Positions 1-8,984 of a DNA stretch of 64,000 bases are shown piece after piece; position 1 is the stretch's first letter; every line of letters begins with the position of its first letter. Below the pieces are notes generated by a model. The model ran no database searches, was not told the origin of the DNA, and saw only the letters and a list, made by a program, of their open reading frames with translations. The translations under genes and the position numbers were made by a program. The DNA is from Pseudomonadales bacterium (GTDB lineage: Bacteria > Pseudomonadota > Gammaproteobacteria > Pseudomonadales > Azotimanducaceae), in the NCBI GenBank assembly GCA_019090615.1, contig JAHRVQ010000025.1, forward strand, positions 1 to 64,000. The letters are read 5' to 3'.

Positions 1-46
1 TACACTTCTAGCTTCGTCGGCAGCGTCAGATGTGTATAAGAGACAG
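1..46 (+). other. Illumina Nextera adapter with i5 index (sequencing artefact)
   Basis: Positions 1-5 match the end of the P5 oligo (TACAC), 6-13 read TTCTAGCT, which I recognise as Nextera i5 index S515, 14-27 match the Nextera read-1 tail TCGTCGGCAGCGTC, and 28-46 are the 19-bp Tn5 mosaic end AGATGTGTATAAGAGACAG. The four parts follow each other with no gap, exactly as in a library molecule. This is untrimmed library sequence at a contig end, not genomic DNA and not a natural transposon end. The genome starts at base 47. Confidence 0.98.
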
Positions 47-307
47 GTATGTAAACAGTGTGATGCAGCTTTATATCGGTCCGAAGACAAATTTAATTCT
101 CATTGCGGGTGGCCTAGCTTTGATACTGAAATTGCGGGTGCTGTGCGCCGAGAAGTCGATGCAGACGGCCAGCGTGTTGAAATTCTATGTGCTCAATGTG
201 ATGGCCATCTTGGCCATGTATTTGAAGGCGAAGGTATGACCACAAAAAATATTCGGCATTGCGTTAACTCGATTTCAATGCGTTTTGTTGCAAGTGACGA
301 AACTTAA
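47..307 (+). CDS. msrB: Peptide-methionine (R)-S-oxide reductase MsrB, 5' truncated
   Basis: MsrB reduces the R form of methionine sulfoxide in proteins. The visible 86 residues hold both zinc-binding CxxC pairs (CKQC and CAQC), the SHCGWPSF segment, the GHLGHVF signature and the C-terminal [11 protein letters not shown] block carrying the catalytic cysteine. The active-site residue is encoded as cysteine, not selenocysteine. The N-terminal part (roughly 40-50 residues) is missing because the contig begins at the adapter junction at base 47; any start codon within the adapter is artificial. The frame ends in TAA at 305-307. The identification is secure; the truncation is technical. Confidence 0.95.
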   Translation, partial: VCKQCDAALYRSEDKFNSHCGWPSFDTEIAGAVRREVDADGQRVEILCAQCDGHLGHVFEGEGMTTKNIRHCVNSISMRFVASDET

Positions 308-334
308 GTGGATGAGGCGCTAGTGGATGAGGCC
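307..334. repeat. 15-bp tandem duplication after msrB
   Basis: The unit AGTGGATGAGGCGCT (307-321) is followed at once by a second, near-complete copy (322-334). The first base is the last base of the msrB stop codon. It is one of a series of short tandem duplications in the spacers of this window. Confidence 0.8.
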
Positions 335-684
335 TTAGCGGGGCATTAATCCTGAAGCTGGGAGGCAGATATCAGGTCAATATATTAATCACTAGTTTTT
401 AAAACCCAACTTCTGAAATATAATTTGAAACAGGGTGATATCGCTGACGGATTGCTTGTCCAATCAGGATCTGCCAATCGATTTGGTGCGGATAAAGGTC
501 GTATTGCCAGTATCTGGCGCCAAAGCCGCGCTGCCTATTTTAGGTCTCTCAGACAAAGGACATTTATACGCTGCATCCGATACTATGAACGACCTGGTAC
601 GGTATTTTTTGCGTTGACTTTTGCCATATCATTTCACTAAACACTATCTATACTTAAATTCTTAGTCCCAGATATCCGAATACA
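335..684. other. Spacer between msrB and the hybrid kinase
   Basis: About 350 bases with no gene I can defend. A short frame at 435-617 (GTG start, 60 residues) and an overlapping one at 425-640 have no recognisable motif, signal peptide or good ribosome binding site. The spacer presumably holds the promoter of the kinase gene, but I see no strong -35/-10 pair. Confidence 0.4.
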
Positions 685-3120
685 GTGACGAAAATACAAC
701 AAGCTGATAAAGAACTGGATAGACCGCTGACCGACCTAAAACCAGGTGACTCCCTGGCAATGAAATTGCTACGGGTGTCGCTCGGGTTCTATTTGGTTAT
801 TGCGCTATCACTGACGTTTCTACAGCTTGTTTTAGAGTATGACAATGAAAAGCGCCGACTGACATCAGAACTGGAACAGGTATCTATTACATTTATGCCT
901 ATCCTTGCTCAGTCGCTGTGGAATTTTGATGAAGAAAATACCGCTGCATCCTTGAAAGGCATACTAAGAATTAATAGGGATATCCATAAGGTTCAGATCC
1001 TGGATGGGGATATGCAGGTTGTCCACGAATTATTAGCTGAGAATACAGGGTTGGACCAGTTACCTGGTGAAACTTCGAATAGCGATAATCTATTACCTGG
1101 CTTATCAACCACTGAAGGTGCGTTTTCACTAACCTATCCTATCTTCTTTGAAAGCGAATATACCCGAAAAACCAATCTTGGCACGCTGGTTTTATTTTCC
1201 AGTACCAGTGTGGTTCTGCAGCGAGCGGCTTATACATTTTATATCACATTGGTCAGTGCAATATTTAAGACCGGGTTCTTATGGCTCATTTTCTATATTG
1301 TTATGAATAAAATGATTGCTAAACCACTCAAACAAATGACCGATGCGCTGATTAAATTGAATCCAGATACAGAGCAACAGAGCACCCACATTGAGTTTAC
1401 AGATGCAGAATTGAATCGCAGCGATGAACTAGGAATTATGTTGCGTACTTTTGAAACAATGGAATACGCACTGGTGAACAAGAACAAAGAGCTGCATGAA
1501 TACCAGCGCGGGCTTGAAGAAAAAGTAGCCAAGCGTACCCAGCAACTCGAAAAAGCTTCACAGGCAAAAACTGATTTTCTTGCCAGCATGAGCCATGAGA
1601 TCAGGACACCGATGAATGGTGTTCTTGGTATGGCAGAGTTGCTTTCAGGCACTTCCCTTGACCCACAACAACAGAAGTATCTGGATATAATTCAAAATTC
1701 AGGCGCTGCACTTATTGATATAATTAATGGCATTCTTGATCATTTAAAAATAGAAGCAGGTAAGATTGAACTGGAAAATACACCTTTTAGTCTTGAGGGT
1801 GTGATTGATGACTGCATTGCCATCTTTTCCTATAAATCCAGGGAAACTGAAGTCAGCATTTTGCCGTTATTTCGTGCAAGCTGCCCACAAAGAGTCATTG
1901 GCGATCCAACCAGAATAAGGCAGATTCTTACTAATCTGCTTGGCAACGCCTTTAAATTTACTGAGCAGGGCGAAATAATCGTAGAGGTTACACAAATTTC
2001 ACAGTTGGATAACGCTCAAGGTTTAATCCGTATTTCTGTTAAAGATAGTGGTGTAGGTATAAGTAAAGAAGCGCAGCAGAAGCTGTTTAAACCATTTTCT
2101 CAAGCTGATCATTCTACCACCCGCAAGTATGGCGGCACGGGTTTAGGTCTGTCCATCAGTAAGCAGCTAACAGAATTAATGGGTGGCAAAATAGGTGTTA
2201 GCAGCGTGCCCGGTGAAGGGGCTTTGTTTTGGGTTGAGATACCTCTGACAGTGGATATAAATTTTGTTAAAAATGCAGAAGAGCTGAATACGCTTGAGGT
2301 TATTAAAGACCGCCGGATACTTGTGGTGGATGATCATGAAGCGTTTTGTACGATTGTTGGCGACATGGTTTCATCGTGGAAAATGCACCCGACTGTGATC
2401 CACCTTGGAGACCAGGTGATTGATATTTTAGAACAGGCCGTTGCCGCGGGTAACCAATATGACGTTGCTATTATTGACTTGCGTTTACCTGATATATCGG
2501 GACTTGAACTTTCACAAAAAATTAAGCAGGCCTGTGGCGAAGATATGCCAAAAATCATTCTTGTTAGTGCACACAAAGAGAAGATTGCGGAAACTACACT
2601 GGCTGAAAACGGCATTTTATCCTACATAGAAAAACCCCTGTCTAACGCCGAATTAAGAAAATCAATTGCGGCTGTGGTGTCTGAACCAAGCGTTTCTGCC
2701 GGTGAAGATACTATCAAGCAGGCACCAAAAAATTATGCGGAGCTTCAGGTACTAGTGGCCGAGGATAATTTGGTTAATCAGATGGTTATTAAAGGTTTGT
2801 TAAAAAGACTCGGCATCTCTCCTGATGTAGTAGAAAACGGCGTTAAAACCATTGAGGCCTGCGAAGATGATAGCCATACAAAATATGATCTAATTTTAAT
2901 GGATTGTGAAATGCCGGAGCTTGACGGTTGGGAAGCAACCAGAAAGATTCGTCAGACTAACTATTGCCGAGAAAATGGTCAGCCGATTCTTATATACGCT
3001 CTGAGTGCCCACGCGATGGAACATTTCATCGACAAAGCAAAGGATTCAGGTATGGATGGGTTTTTACCAAAACCTGTTGTACTTGATCAATTAGTTAGCG
3101 TATTGGATAAAATCGCTTAA
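685..3120 (+). CDS. Membrane-bound hybrid sensor histidine kinase with two receiver domains
   Basis: An 811-residue sensor kinase. A membrane segment at about residues 29-50 and a second at about 183-208 flank a periplasmic sensor of some 130 residues with no family I recognise. A HAMP linker follows (about 210-265), then the HisKA domain with the H-box MSHEIRTPMNG (H304), an HATPase domain with DSGVGI and GGTGLGLSI, and two receiver domains: REC1 with D598 in IIDLRLPD and REC2 with D740 in LILMDCEMPELDG. No Hpt domain is present, so phosphate probably goes to a separate Hpt protein. The start is a GTG; no ATG lies near it, and TM1 supports this start. No partner regulator is adjacent. The signal sensed is unknown. 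Confidence 0.92.
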   Translation: MTKIQQADKELDRPLTDLKPGDSLAMKLLRVSLGFYLVIALSLTFLQLVLEYDNEKRRLTSELEQVSITFMPILAQSLWNFDEENTAASLKGILRINRDIHKVQILDGDMQVVHELLAENTGLDQLPGETSNSDNLLPGLSTTEGAFSLTYPIFFESEYTRKTNLGTLVLFSSTSVVLQRAAYTFYITLVSAIFKTGFLWLIFYIVMNKMIAKPLKQMTDALIKLNPDTEQQSTHIEFTDAELNRSDELGIMLRTFETMEYALVNKNKELHEYQRGLEEKVAKRTQQLEKASQAKTDFLASMSHEIRTPMNGVLGMAELLSGTSLDPQQQKYLDIIQNSGAALIDIINGILDHLKIEAGKIELENTPFSLEGVIDDCIAIFSYKSRETEVSILPLFRASCPQRVIGDPTRIRQILTNLLGNAFKFTEQGEIIVEVTQISQLDNAQGLIRISVKDSGVGISKEAQQKLFKPFSQADHSTTRKYGGTGLGLSISKQLTELMGGKIGVSSVPGEGALFWVEIPLTVDINFVKNAEELNTLEVIKDRRILVVDDHEAFCTIVGDMVSSWKMHPTVIHLGDQVIDILEQAVAAGNQYDVAIIDLRLPDISGLELSQKIKQACGEDMPKIILVSAHKEKIAETTLAENGILSYIEKPLSNAELRKSIAAVVSEPSVSAGEDTIKQAPKNYAELQVLVAEDNLVNQMVIKGLLKRLGISPDVVENGVKTIEACEDDSHTKYDLILMDCEMPELDGWEATRKIRQTNYCRENGQPILIYALSAHAMEHFIDKAKDSGMDGFLPKPVVLDQLVSVLDKIA

Positions 3121-3410
3121 CATTGCTAATGTGCTGCCGAACACATTGATTTGCGTAATCGCAATTACTCGTTGGTAACAAATATCCGCCGCAACCACCC
3201 GCCTTTAAATGGTCCAGTGTTCTCGTAAGCTTACTTGCTGCCCGAGCATTTTGAACCCAGAATGTAATATATATGCTGGATTGTCGCGCGCTTAATTAGT
3301 CCGAATATTAATCTCAAAATTCTCTATTACCCTATTAATCAATATCCTGGGTGCCCAACTGGCCAGGAACATATTGCATTTTTCAGGCTAAGAGTCATTA
3401 AAGGCCATAG

Positions 3411-4274
3411 ATGACCACAAATCCAAAAACAGAATATATCCTGACCTACCAATGCCCCGACCAATTGGGGGTAGTGAGTAAAGTCGCCAGTATTTTGTTT
3501 GCCAGCAACGCATTTATTACAGAAATATCTCAATATAGTGATGCCGACAGCAAAACGTTTTTCTCTCGAATAGTGTTTGATGATCGAGCTATGTTAAATC
3601 AGTTTGACGGGTTTGAAACAACCCTCGCTGAACTCGCTATTGCACTACAGATGAAATATTCCTTGCGTTTGATGAATAAGAAGCCAAAGATTCTGCTCGC
3701 AGTATCCAAATTCGACCACTGCCTTAATGTCATGTTAACCAAGTGGCAAGCCAATGCGCTTGATGTTGAAATTGTAGGAGTCGTTTCAAACCATGATCAT
3801 TGTAGAGCGGTAGTAGAGTTTTACGGCTTGCCCTATTATTTTTTACCGGTAACAAAAGATACTAGGCCCAACCAGGAAGCTGCAATACTTCAACTGATCA
3901 ACCAATACCAGGTGGATTTGCTGGTTTTAGCGCGATATATGCAAATTCTATCTGACAACTTTTGCAATAAACTCGAAACCCAGATAATTAATATCCATCA
4001 CTCTTTTTTGCCTGGATTTAAAGGTGCCAAACCTTATCATCAAGCCTATGACAGGGGGGTTAAAATTATTGGTGCAACGGCACATTATGTTACTTCAGAC
4101 CTTGATGAAGGTCCGATTATTGTGCAGGAGGTAAAAGCAATTGATCATCGCGTGACAGCTAATCAGATGGTTCATATTGGTCATGACCTGGAAGCTACCG
4201 CACTTGCTCATGCGGTTAAATTACATTGTGAAGACCGGGTGATGACTAACGGCATGAGAACAGTGATACTCTAA
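3411..4274 (+). CDS. purU: Formyltetrahydrofolate deformylase PurU
   Basis: PurU hydrolyses 10-formyl-tetrahydrofolate to formate and tetrahydrofolate, balancing one-carbon pools and supplying formate for PurT. At 287 residues it has the usual length. Residues 1-80 form the ACT regulatory domain (starting TEYILTYQCPDQLGVVSKVA) and residues 90-270 the formyltransferase fold, with the hallmark INIHHSFLPGFKGAKPYHQA and the segment ATAHYVTSDLDEGPIIVQ. The ATG at 3411 follows an AAAGG at a good distance. It stands alone between the kinase and the MOSC gene. Confidence 0.95.
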   Translation: MTTNPKTEYILTYQCPDQLGVVSKVASILFASNAFITEISQYSDADSKTFFSRIVFDDRAMLNQFDGFETTLAELAIALQMKYSLRLMNKKPKILLAVSKFDHCLNVMLTKWQANALDVEIVGVVSNHDHCRAVVEFYGLPYYFLPVTKDTRPNQEAAILQLINQYQVDLLVLARYMQILSDNFCNKLETQIINIHHSFLPGFKGAKPYHQAYDRGVKIIGATAHYVTSDLDEGPIIVQEVKAIDHRVTANQMVHIGHDLEATALAHAVKLHCEDRVMTNGMRTVIL

Positions 4275-4369
4275 TCTGTGGTTATAATTAAACCGTGGTT
4301 AAGTTTAAGCGTTTCTGACGATTTATTCAGTACAAACAGGTATCAATAGATAAAAACAAAGGCATTTAC

Positions 4370-5248
4370 ATGAAACAGATCGATCAGAGTAGGTCGCAGA
4401 TTGAAGCGATTACAATCTATCCCATCAAGGGATGCAGAGGACAAAATTTGCCGTCGGTTGCTGTTACAGAAATGGGCCTGATGGGCGATCGAGAGTTTAC
4501 TTTGATAGTCGCAGGGCAAAGAGCTAATCAAAAACAGGTTCCGCTATTATATAATTTACGGGCTGAGTGGCAATCCAAAGACCAGTTGGCACTTGGCTTT
4601 CCAGGCAAAAATGAATTTATGCTGGATACTGGCGTTAGGCCAGGGCCAACTAGTCAGTCCTTCAATCTAAGTATCCATACAAAATTTGTTGAAACCCTGG
4701 ATATGGGTGATGAGGTGGCTAACTGGTTAACTGCTGCAATGCAGGTTGATGTACGCCTGGTGCGTGCCAGCAAGGCTAATAAATGGTTTATACCACTGCC
4801 AGAATTTGCACCAGTGCATGATAAAAATCAAACAAAGTTTGTTGATGCGGCCCCTGTGTTACTGACTAATCAGAACTCGTTGCTAGACCTGAATCAGCGT
4901 ATTGAGCAATACGCTGATGATCAGGCCAACGGTTCTACGACTATAACCATGGATCGTTTTCGGGCCAATATCGTTGTTTCTGGTTTAACGGCTTATCAGG
5001 AAGATAATATTTCACAGTTTCGTTTCCCCCGCCTTAGCCTTAAATATGTCACCGTTTGCGAGCGATGCATCGTCACGACAACCAACCAGCAAACGGGTGT
5101 CCAGGGCAAAGAACCGCTGCGCACCCTGAGTAAAATTCGCAAAAGAAAGCATCATTATGCAGGTGGCCTAATGTTCGGTGTATATGTAATTGCCGAAGGC
5201 CAAGGTATAATATCCCTCGGCGATGAATTAAGTGCCTATAGCGGATAA
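4370..5248 (+). CDS. MOSC domain protein (YcbX/mARC-like, no ferredoxin domain)
   Basis: A 292-residue protein with an N-terminal MOSC beta-barrel (about residues 10-125, starting ITIYPIKGCRGQ) and a C-terminal MOSC domain (about 150-290). The conserved molybdenum-ligand cysteine is in CERCIVTTTNQQTG, preceded by the family motif MDRFRANIVVSG. Relatives bind molybdenum cofactor and reduce N-hydroxylated compounds such as base analogues. E. coli YcbX carries a C-terminal 2Fe-2S ferredoxin domain; this one ends before it, so it would need a separate electron donor. The start ATG at 4370 is chosen from the homology onset. Confidence 0.85.
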   Translation: MKQIDQSRSQIEAITIYPIKGCRGQNLPSVAVTEMGLMGDREFTLIVAGQRANQKQVPLLYNLRAEWQSKDQLALGFPGKNEFMLDTGVRPGPTSQSFNLSIHTKFVETLDMGDEVANWLTAAMQVDVRLVRASKANKWFIPLPEFAPVHDKNQTKFVDAAPVLLTNQNSLLDLNQRIEQYADDQANGSTTITMDRFRANIVVSGLTAYQEDNISQFRFPRLSLKYVTVCERCIVTTTNQQTGVQGKEPLRTLSKIRKRKHHYAGGLMFGVYVIAEGQGIISLGDELSAYSG

Positions 5249-5265
5249 AATGCCCATAGCAGTTT

Positions 5266-5438
5266 ATAAACAGCCTTGAGCTGATCGAATAAACAGCCTT
5301 GAGCAGTTCGAATAAACAGCCTTGAGCAGTTCGAATAAACAGCCTTGAGCTGTTCTAGTAAACAGCAACAGCCCTGAGCGGCTCTAATAAACCAGCCCTG
5401 AGCGGCTCTGATAAACCAGCCCTGAGCGGCTCTAATAA
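5266..5438. repeat. Tandem array of seven 23-24 bp units before the Rieske gene
   Basis: Units begin AATAAACAGCCTTGAGC and end in TTCG or CTCT. The first four are 23 bp long; the last two are 24 bp and carry the variant CCAGCCCTGAGCGGCT. Unit 5 is longer, with an extra AACAG. The later copies contain GAGC-G-GCTC, a small inverted repeat. The array ends about 30 bp before the Rieske start codon, so it forms part of the leader or promoter region of that operon. Confidence 0.9.
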
Positions 5439-5468
5439 AAAGTTACCGAAGAAGGCTGCAGATAAATT

Positions 5469-6005
5469 ATGAATAGAAGGCAAATCCTAACTCGGATAGT
5501 GCAGGGGTTTAGCCTGACCAGTGTCGGGCTAGTAATATATCCATTTATTAAAGCCTGGCAGCCAAGCACCACAAAATCCGTTAGTCTTGAAGTTAATTTG
5601 GTTGATCTCGAACCCGGTCAATCTATGCTTGTTCGTTGGTTAGGGCGAAATATACTGGTACAGCGCCGAAGCGAGCAAACCATTCAGAAAATAGCGATTG
5701 ACCATCAAAAATCACCTCAGGAAGCGCTTAAAGACCGTTATTCTATGGCGTCCACCCAGCCTGGCTTTGCCAGGAATAATACCCGTTCCCTGACCCCAGA
5801 CATTTTTGTTAGCTATGTGAACTGCACCCACCTGGGGTGTGAAGTGCTGCCCACAGAGGGTGATTTTAAATGTCCGTGTCATAACAGTAATTTTGATTAT
5901 GCCGGGCGGGTATTAGAGGGGGCGGCGGCACCCACTAATCTCGAAATACCATCTTATCAATTTGTCTCTGAAAATGTGCTGTTGCTAGAACAAATAGAAG
6001 GCTAG
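5469..6005 (+). CDS. Membrane-anchored Rieske [2Fe-2S] protein (PetA-like, orphan)
   Basis: A 178-residue Rieske protein resembling the iron-sulfur subunit of the cytochrome bc1 complex. An N-terminal Tat-like NRRQILTRI followed by a hydrophobic anchor (about residues 13-28) precedes the Rieske fold. The cluster ligands are C119 and H121 in CTHLGC and C135 and H138 in CPCHNSNF; C124 and C137 would form the usual disulfide. Cytochrome b and c1 genes are absent next to it. Instead lutA starts 5 bp downstream, so the two are probably cotranscribed. I infer a role passing electrons for the Lut system; a displaced bc1 subunit is the alternative. Confidence 0.88.
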   Translation: MNRRQILTRIVQGFSLTSVGLVIYPFIKAWQPSTTKSVSLEVNLVDLEPGQSMLVRWLGRNILVQRRSEQTIQKIAIDHQKSPQEALKDRYSMASTQPGFARNNTRSLTPDIFVSYVNCTHLGCEVLPTEGDFKCPCHNSNFDYAGRVLEGAAAPTNLEIPSYQFVSENVLLLEQIEG

Positions 6006-6010
6006 ATAAA

Positions 6011-6742
6011 ATGCCAGATAAAAAGGACGTCGCTTTTTTTGTTACTTGCCTGATTGATAATTTACGCCCAGAAATTGGCTTCAGCGTTGTCACCTTATTG
6101 GAAAAAAATGGCTTTAACGTCGTCGTACCTGAAGCACAGAGTTGTTGCGGGCAACCAAATTACAATGGCGGGGATCCGCTTAATGCACGCAAAATCGCTC
6201 GACACTTTATTGATATTTTCATGCCCTATGATTACATAGTGGCGGCTAGTGGCTCCTGCGCGGGCATGGTTATTCATCATTATCCTACCCTATTTGCCAA
6301 CGATCCTGAATATCAGCAAAAGGCCACCATACTTGCTAAAAAAGTATTTGAATTATCCTGTTTTCTAACTGATGTGGTGGGATTTGAACCTGCAAAAACA
6401 AAACATTCAAAAATTACCTTCCATGATGCTTGTGCAGGCCTGCGAGAACTCGGGGTTAAACAGCAACCAAGAAAGTTGCTTAAACAGGCCGGTTATGAGA
6501 TTGCAGAAATGAATGAAGCTGAGGCCTGTTGTGGCTTTGGCGGCACCTTTTGTGTGAAATATCCTGAAATCTCTACCCGTATGCTGGATAAAAAAATAAT
6601 CAATGCCGCAGCTACTGGGGCAGAAATACTAGTGACGGGTGATCTCGGATGTATGTTGAATCTGGAGGGCAGATTGAACCGCCAGGGGTCTGATTTACGC
6701 GTTTGTCATTTTGCTGAACTATTGGCAGATGCGGATTATTGA
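6011..6742 (+). CDS. lutA: L-lactate utilisation protein LutA (YkgE family)
   Basis: LutA is one of three proteins that oxidise L-lactate to pyruvate in a flavin-independent, iron-sulfur dependent way. The 243-residue product has two CCG-type cysteine-rich domains: QSCCGQPNYNGG with SGSCAGM in the first half and DACAGLRELG, EACCGFGGTF and TGDLGCMLNLEG in the second. This is the expected length and architecture. The gene begins 5 bp after the Rieske stop. A 132-bp spacer with a 12-bp tandem repeat separates it from lutB, so lutB may have its own start signals. Confidence 0.93.
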   Translation: MPDKKDVAFFVTCLIDNLRPEIGFSVVTLLEKNGFNVVVPEAQSCCGQPNYNGGDPLNARKIARHFIDIFMPYDYIVAASGSCAGMVIHHYPTLFANDPEYQQKATILAKKVFELSCFLTDVVGFEPAKTKHSKITFHDACAGLRELGVKQQPRKLLKQAGYEIAEMNEAEACCGFGGTFCVKYPEISTRMLDKKIINAAATGAEILVTGDLGCMLNLEGRLNRQGSDLRVCHFAELLADADY

Positions 6743-6799
6743 CCCAAAAATAGTGTCGGCGGCTAAATCTAGCATTAGCAGGATCATAAAATAACTTTA

Positions 6800-6829
6800 A
6801 AAGTAGTGTTGAAAGTAGTGTTGAAAGTA
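6800..6829. repeat. 12-bp tandem repeat between lutA and lutB
   Basis: AAAGTAGTGTTG occurs at 6800-6811 and 6812-6823, followed by a partial third copy. It lies in the only sizeable gap of the lut cluster. Confidence 0.8.
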
Positions 6830-6874
6830 AAACTTGTTCGTTTTTAGCGATAGCTTAAGTCCAGGAGATAGTCT

Positions 6875-8296
6875 GTGGATGTTAGTAGTAAGGAATTTAT
6901 TTCCTTAGCCAATATTGGTCTGGAGAATGAAAACTTACAGACCACCATGAATCAGTTTGGCGCCAATATGATATCAAGGCGTCAACAGATTGTTCAGCAG
7001 CTGCCAGAATTTGATCAACTTAGGGATGAAGCCCGCGATATTAAAAATCATACCCTGGCGCACCTTGACCTTTATCTTGAAAAGTTCGAGCAACAGGTGG
7101 TAGCAAATGGTGGTCAGGTACATTGGGCATCATCAGAGGCCGAAGCGAAGCGTATTATTGGTGATATCTGCCATGCTAAGGCCGCTAAAAATATAATCAA
7201 AAGTAAATCCATGGTCACAGAGGAATTAGACCTCGCGGTGTTCTTGGAGGATCAGGGGCTGGAAACACTGGAAACCGATTTAGGCGAATACATTATTCAG
7301 TTACGCGGTGAGCGACCCAGTCATATTGTGGCGCCAGCGGTACACTTGAATAAAGATCAGGTTGCGGATACCTTTTTTAAGCATCATAGCCAGCCGGGCG
7401 ACAACAAAAAGTTATCCACCCGCGCGGATTTAGTGGCTGAAGCGCGCCAAATATTACGCAGTCATTTCCTGGCCGCAGATATCGGCATAACCGGTGCTAA
7501 TTTTCTGGTTGCTGAGACCGGCAGTATTATTTTAGTGACTAATGAAGGTAATGCAGAACTTACTACTGCATTACCTGAGACGCATATTGTTGTAACAGGT
7601 ATTGAGAAAGTAATTCCAACCCTGGAAGACGCGGCTACTTTTATTCGACTGCTAACAAGGTCCGCAGTAGGTGCTGAAATATCCGCTTATACGTCTTTCA
7701 TAACGGGTGCAAAACGCTCTGCAGACCTGGACGGCGCGAAAAATTTTCATGTAGTGCTAGTAGATAATGGTCGGGTTGATATGTTGGGTTCAGAATTTCA
7801 GCCCATGCTGCGATGTATACGTTGTTCAGCCTGTTTGCATCATTGCCCAGTTTATCTTTCTGTAGGCGGACATGCCTATGGTTCCGTTTATAATGGGCCA
7901 ATGGGAGCGGTATTAACACCGCACCTGGCCGGTGTAGAACATGCAGGACACTTACCTAACGCATCGACCTTTTGTGGTCGCTGTGAATCGGTATGCCCAG
8001 TACGCATTCCCTTGCCCGACCTTATGCGGTTCTGGCGAAATCAGCAAACAACACTTAAACTGGATAAACCGTCGGTCCGTTGGGCGCTTCAAGCCTGGGC
8101 GTTTATAGTGACACGACCGCGCTTGTATAAAATAGTCTCCGCATTGTTGGTCAGGTGCCTGGCGGGTTTTACAAAGGCAGGTTTTATTACTCGCCTGCCA
8201 TCGATAGCCGGTAACTGGACCGAATCCAGGGATTTTAGAAAACCCGAGCAACAAACTTTTATTTCCCGTTGGAAGAAGGGCAGGGCAGATGTCTAG
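6875..8296 (+). CDS. lutB: L-lactate utilisation iron-sulfur protein LutB (YkgF family)
   Basis: LutB is the large iron-sulfur subunit of the LutABC lactate oxidation system, 473 residues. The N-terminal two thirds form the LUD domain shared with LutC, including the block ITGANFLVAETGSI. The C-terminal part carries a ferredoxin-like motif CIRCSACLHHCP (C314, C317, C320, C324) and a second cysteine set CGRCESVCP (C367, C370, C374), then a tail with LPDLM. The GTG start at 6875 is chosen because an AGGAG lies 7 bp upstream. Its end overlaps lutC by 8 bp, so the two are translationally coupled. Confidence 0.95.
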   Translation: MDVSSKEFISLANIGLENENLQTTMNQFGANMISRRQQIVQQLPEFDQLRDEARDIKNHTLAHLDLYLEKFEQQVVANGGQVHWASSEAEAKRIIGDICHAKAAKNIIKSKSMVTEELDLAVFLEDQGLETLETDLGEYIIQLRGERPSHIVAPAVHLNKDQVADTFFKHHSQPGDNKKLSTRADLVAEARQILRSHFLAADIGITGANFLVAETGSIILVTNEGNAELTTALPETHIVVTGIEKVIPTLEDAATFIRLLTRSAVGAEISAYTSFITGAKRSADLDGAKNFHVVLVDNGRVDMLGSEFQPMLRCIRCSACLHHCPVYLSVGGHAYGSVYNGPMGAVLTPHLAGVEHAGHLPNASTFCGRCESVCPVRIPLPDLMRFWRNQQTTLKLDKPSVRWALQAWAFIVTRPRLYKIVSALLVRCLAGFTKAGFITRLPSIAGNWTESRDFRKPEQQTFISRWKKGRADV

Positions 8297-8984
8297 AGAA
8301 CAACTTCTGAATCGTATCAGGCAGAAATTAAAGGTTGATGCAAGTGATACTGCCAGGCAGCAAGCGGTAGCCGCCAGGTTGTCCGCCAAACAATCGAATA
8401 CCCTCCCGCAGCGTGGCAGAAAATCTCATCCACAACTTGTGATGGATTTTGCGCAAAGAATAATAAACGCTCAGGCGACGGTATCGAGGGTAAAAAGTCT
8501 TACCGCGGTGGTAGCAGAGGTGGAGAAATACCTATCTGCAGGCAGCCTTAGTTGCCCACCAAACATTAAACTTTGCATTAATGGAGATATTGAACAGCTG
8601 GCCCTGGGTTTTGAAGGCAGCGGTTTACTAAACCTGACCCCCTGGCGTGCTAACTCAAGTATGGATGTCTGTATGACTGCCTGCTTAGGTGCCGTGGCAG
8701 AATCTGGCAGCCTGGTGGTAACCTCTTCTGGTACCAGCGCCATAACTCAGCATATGTTAGCCGATATACATATAGTATTACTCCGGGCTGGCGATATTGT
8801 TGGGGTCTTTGAGGAAATATGGCAAAAATTGCCTCGCAGCAATCTACCCAGAGATATTACTTTTATTTCCGGGCCTTCCTGTACCGGCGATATTGAAATG
8901 ATAATGGAGTATGGCGCGCATGGGCCCAAAGCACTACACGTCATTATTGTTGGTGAAAGCCCAGCTGACTACCAGCCGCTATGA
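8289..8984 (+). CDS. lutC: L-lactate utilisation protein LutC (YkgG family)
   Basis: LutC is the third component of the LutABC system, 231 residues with an LUD domain in the C-terminal two thirds, seen in ACLGAVAESGSLVVTSSG and FISGPSCTGDIEMIMEYGAHGP. The first 60 residues are basic and probably helical. The start overlaps the lutB end (8 bp) and its own TGA stop overlaps the ATG of the flavodoxin-like gene (ATGA at 8981-8984), so lutB, lutC and that gene form one tight operon. This TGA shows that TGA is read as stop in this organism. Confidence 0.94.
   Translation: MSREQLLNRIRQKLKVDASDTARQQAVAARLSAKQSNTLPQRGRKSHPQLVMDFAQRIINAQATVSRVKSLTAVVAEVEKYLSAGSLSCPPNIKLCINGDIEQLALGFEGSGLLNLTPWRANSSMDVCMTACLGAVAESGSLVVTSSGTSAITQHMLADIHIVLLRAGDIVGVFEEIWQKLPRSNLPRDITFISGPSCTGDIEMIMEYGAHGPKALHVIIVGESPADYQPL

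Noticed and set aside
28-46. 19-bp transposon mosaic end suggesting a Tn5-type element
   Set aside because: It is the synthetic mosaic end of the library adapter; index and primer parts flank it and no transposase is present.
435-617. 60-residue frame upstream of the hybrid kinase
   Set aside because: No motif, signal peptide or ribosome binding site; an overlapping frame of equal length argues for chance.
5266-5438. CRISPR array
   Set aside because: The units are directly adjacent without unique spacers, so it is a plain tandem repeat.
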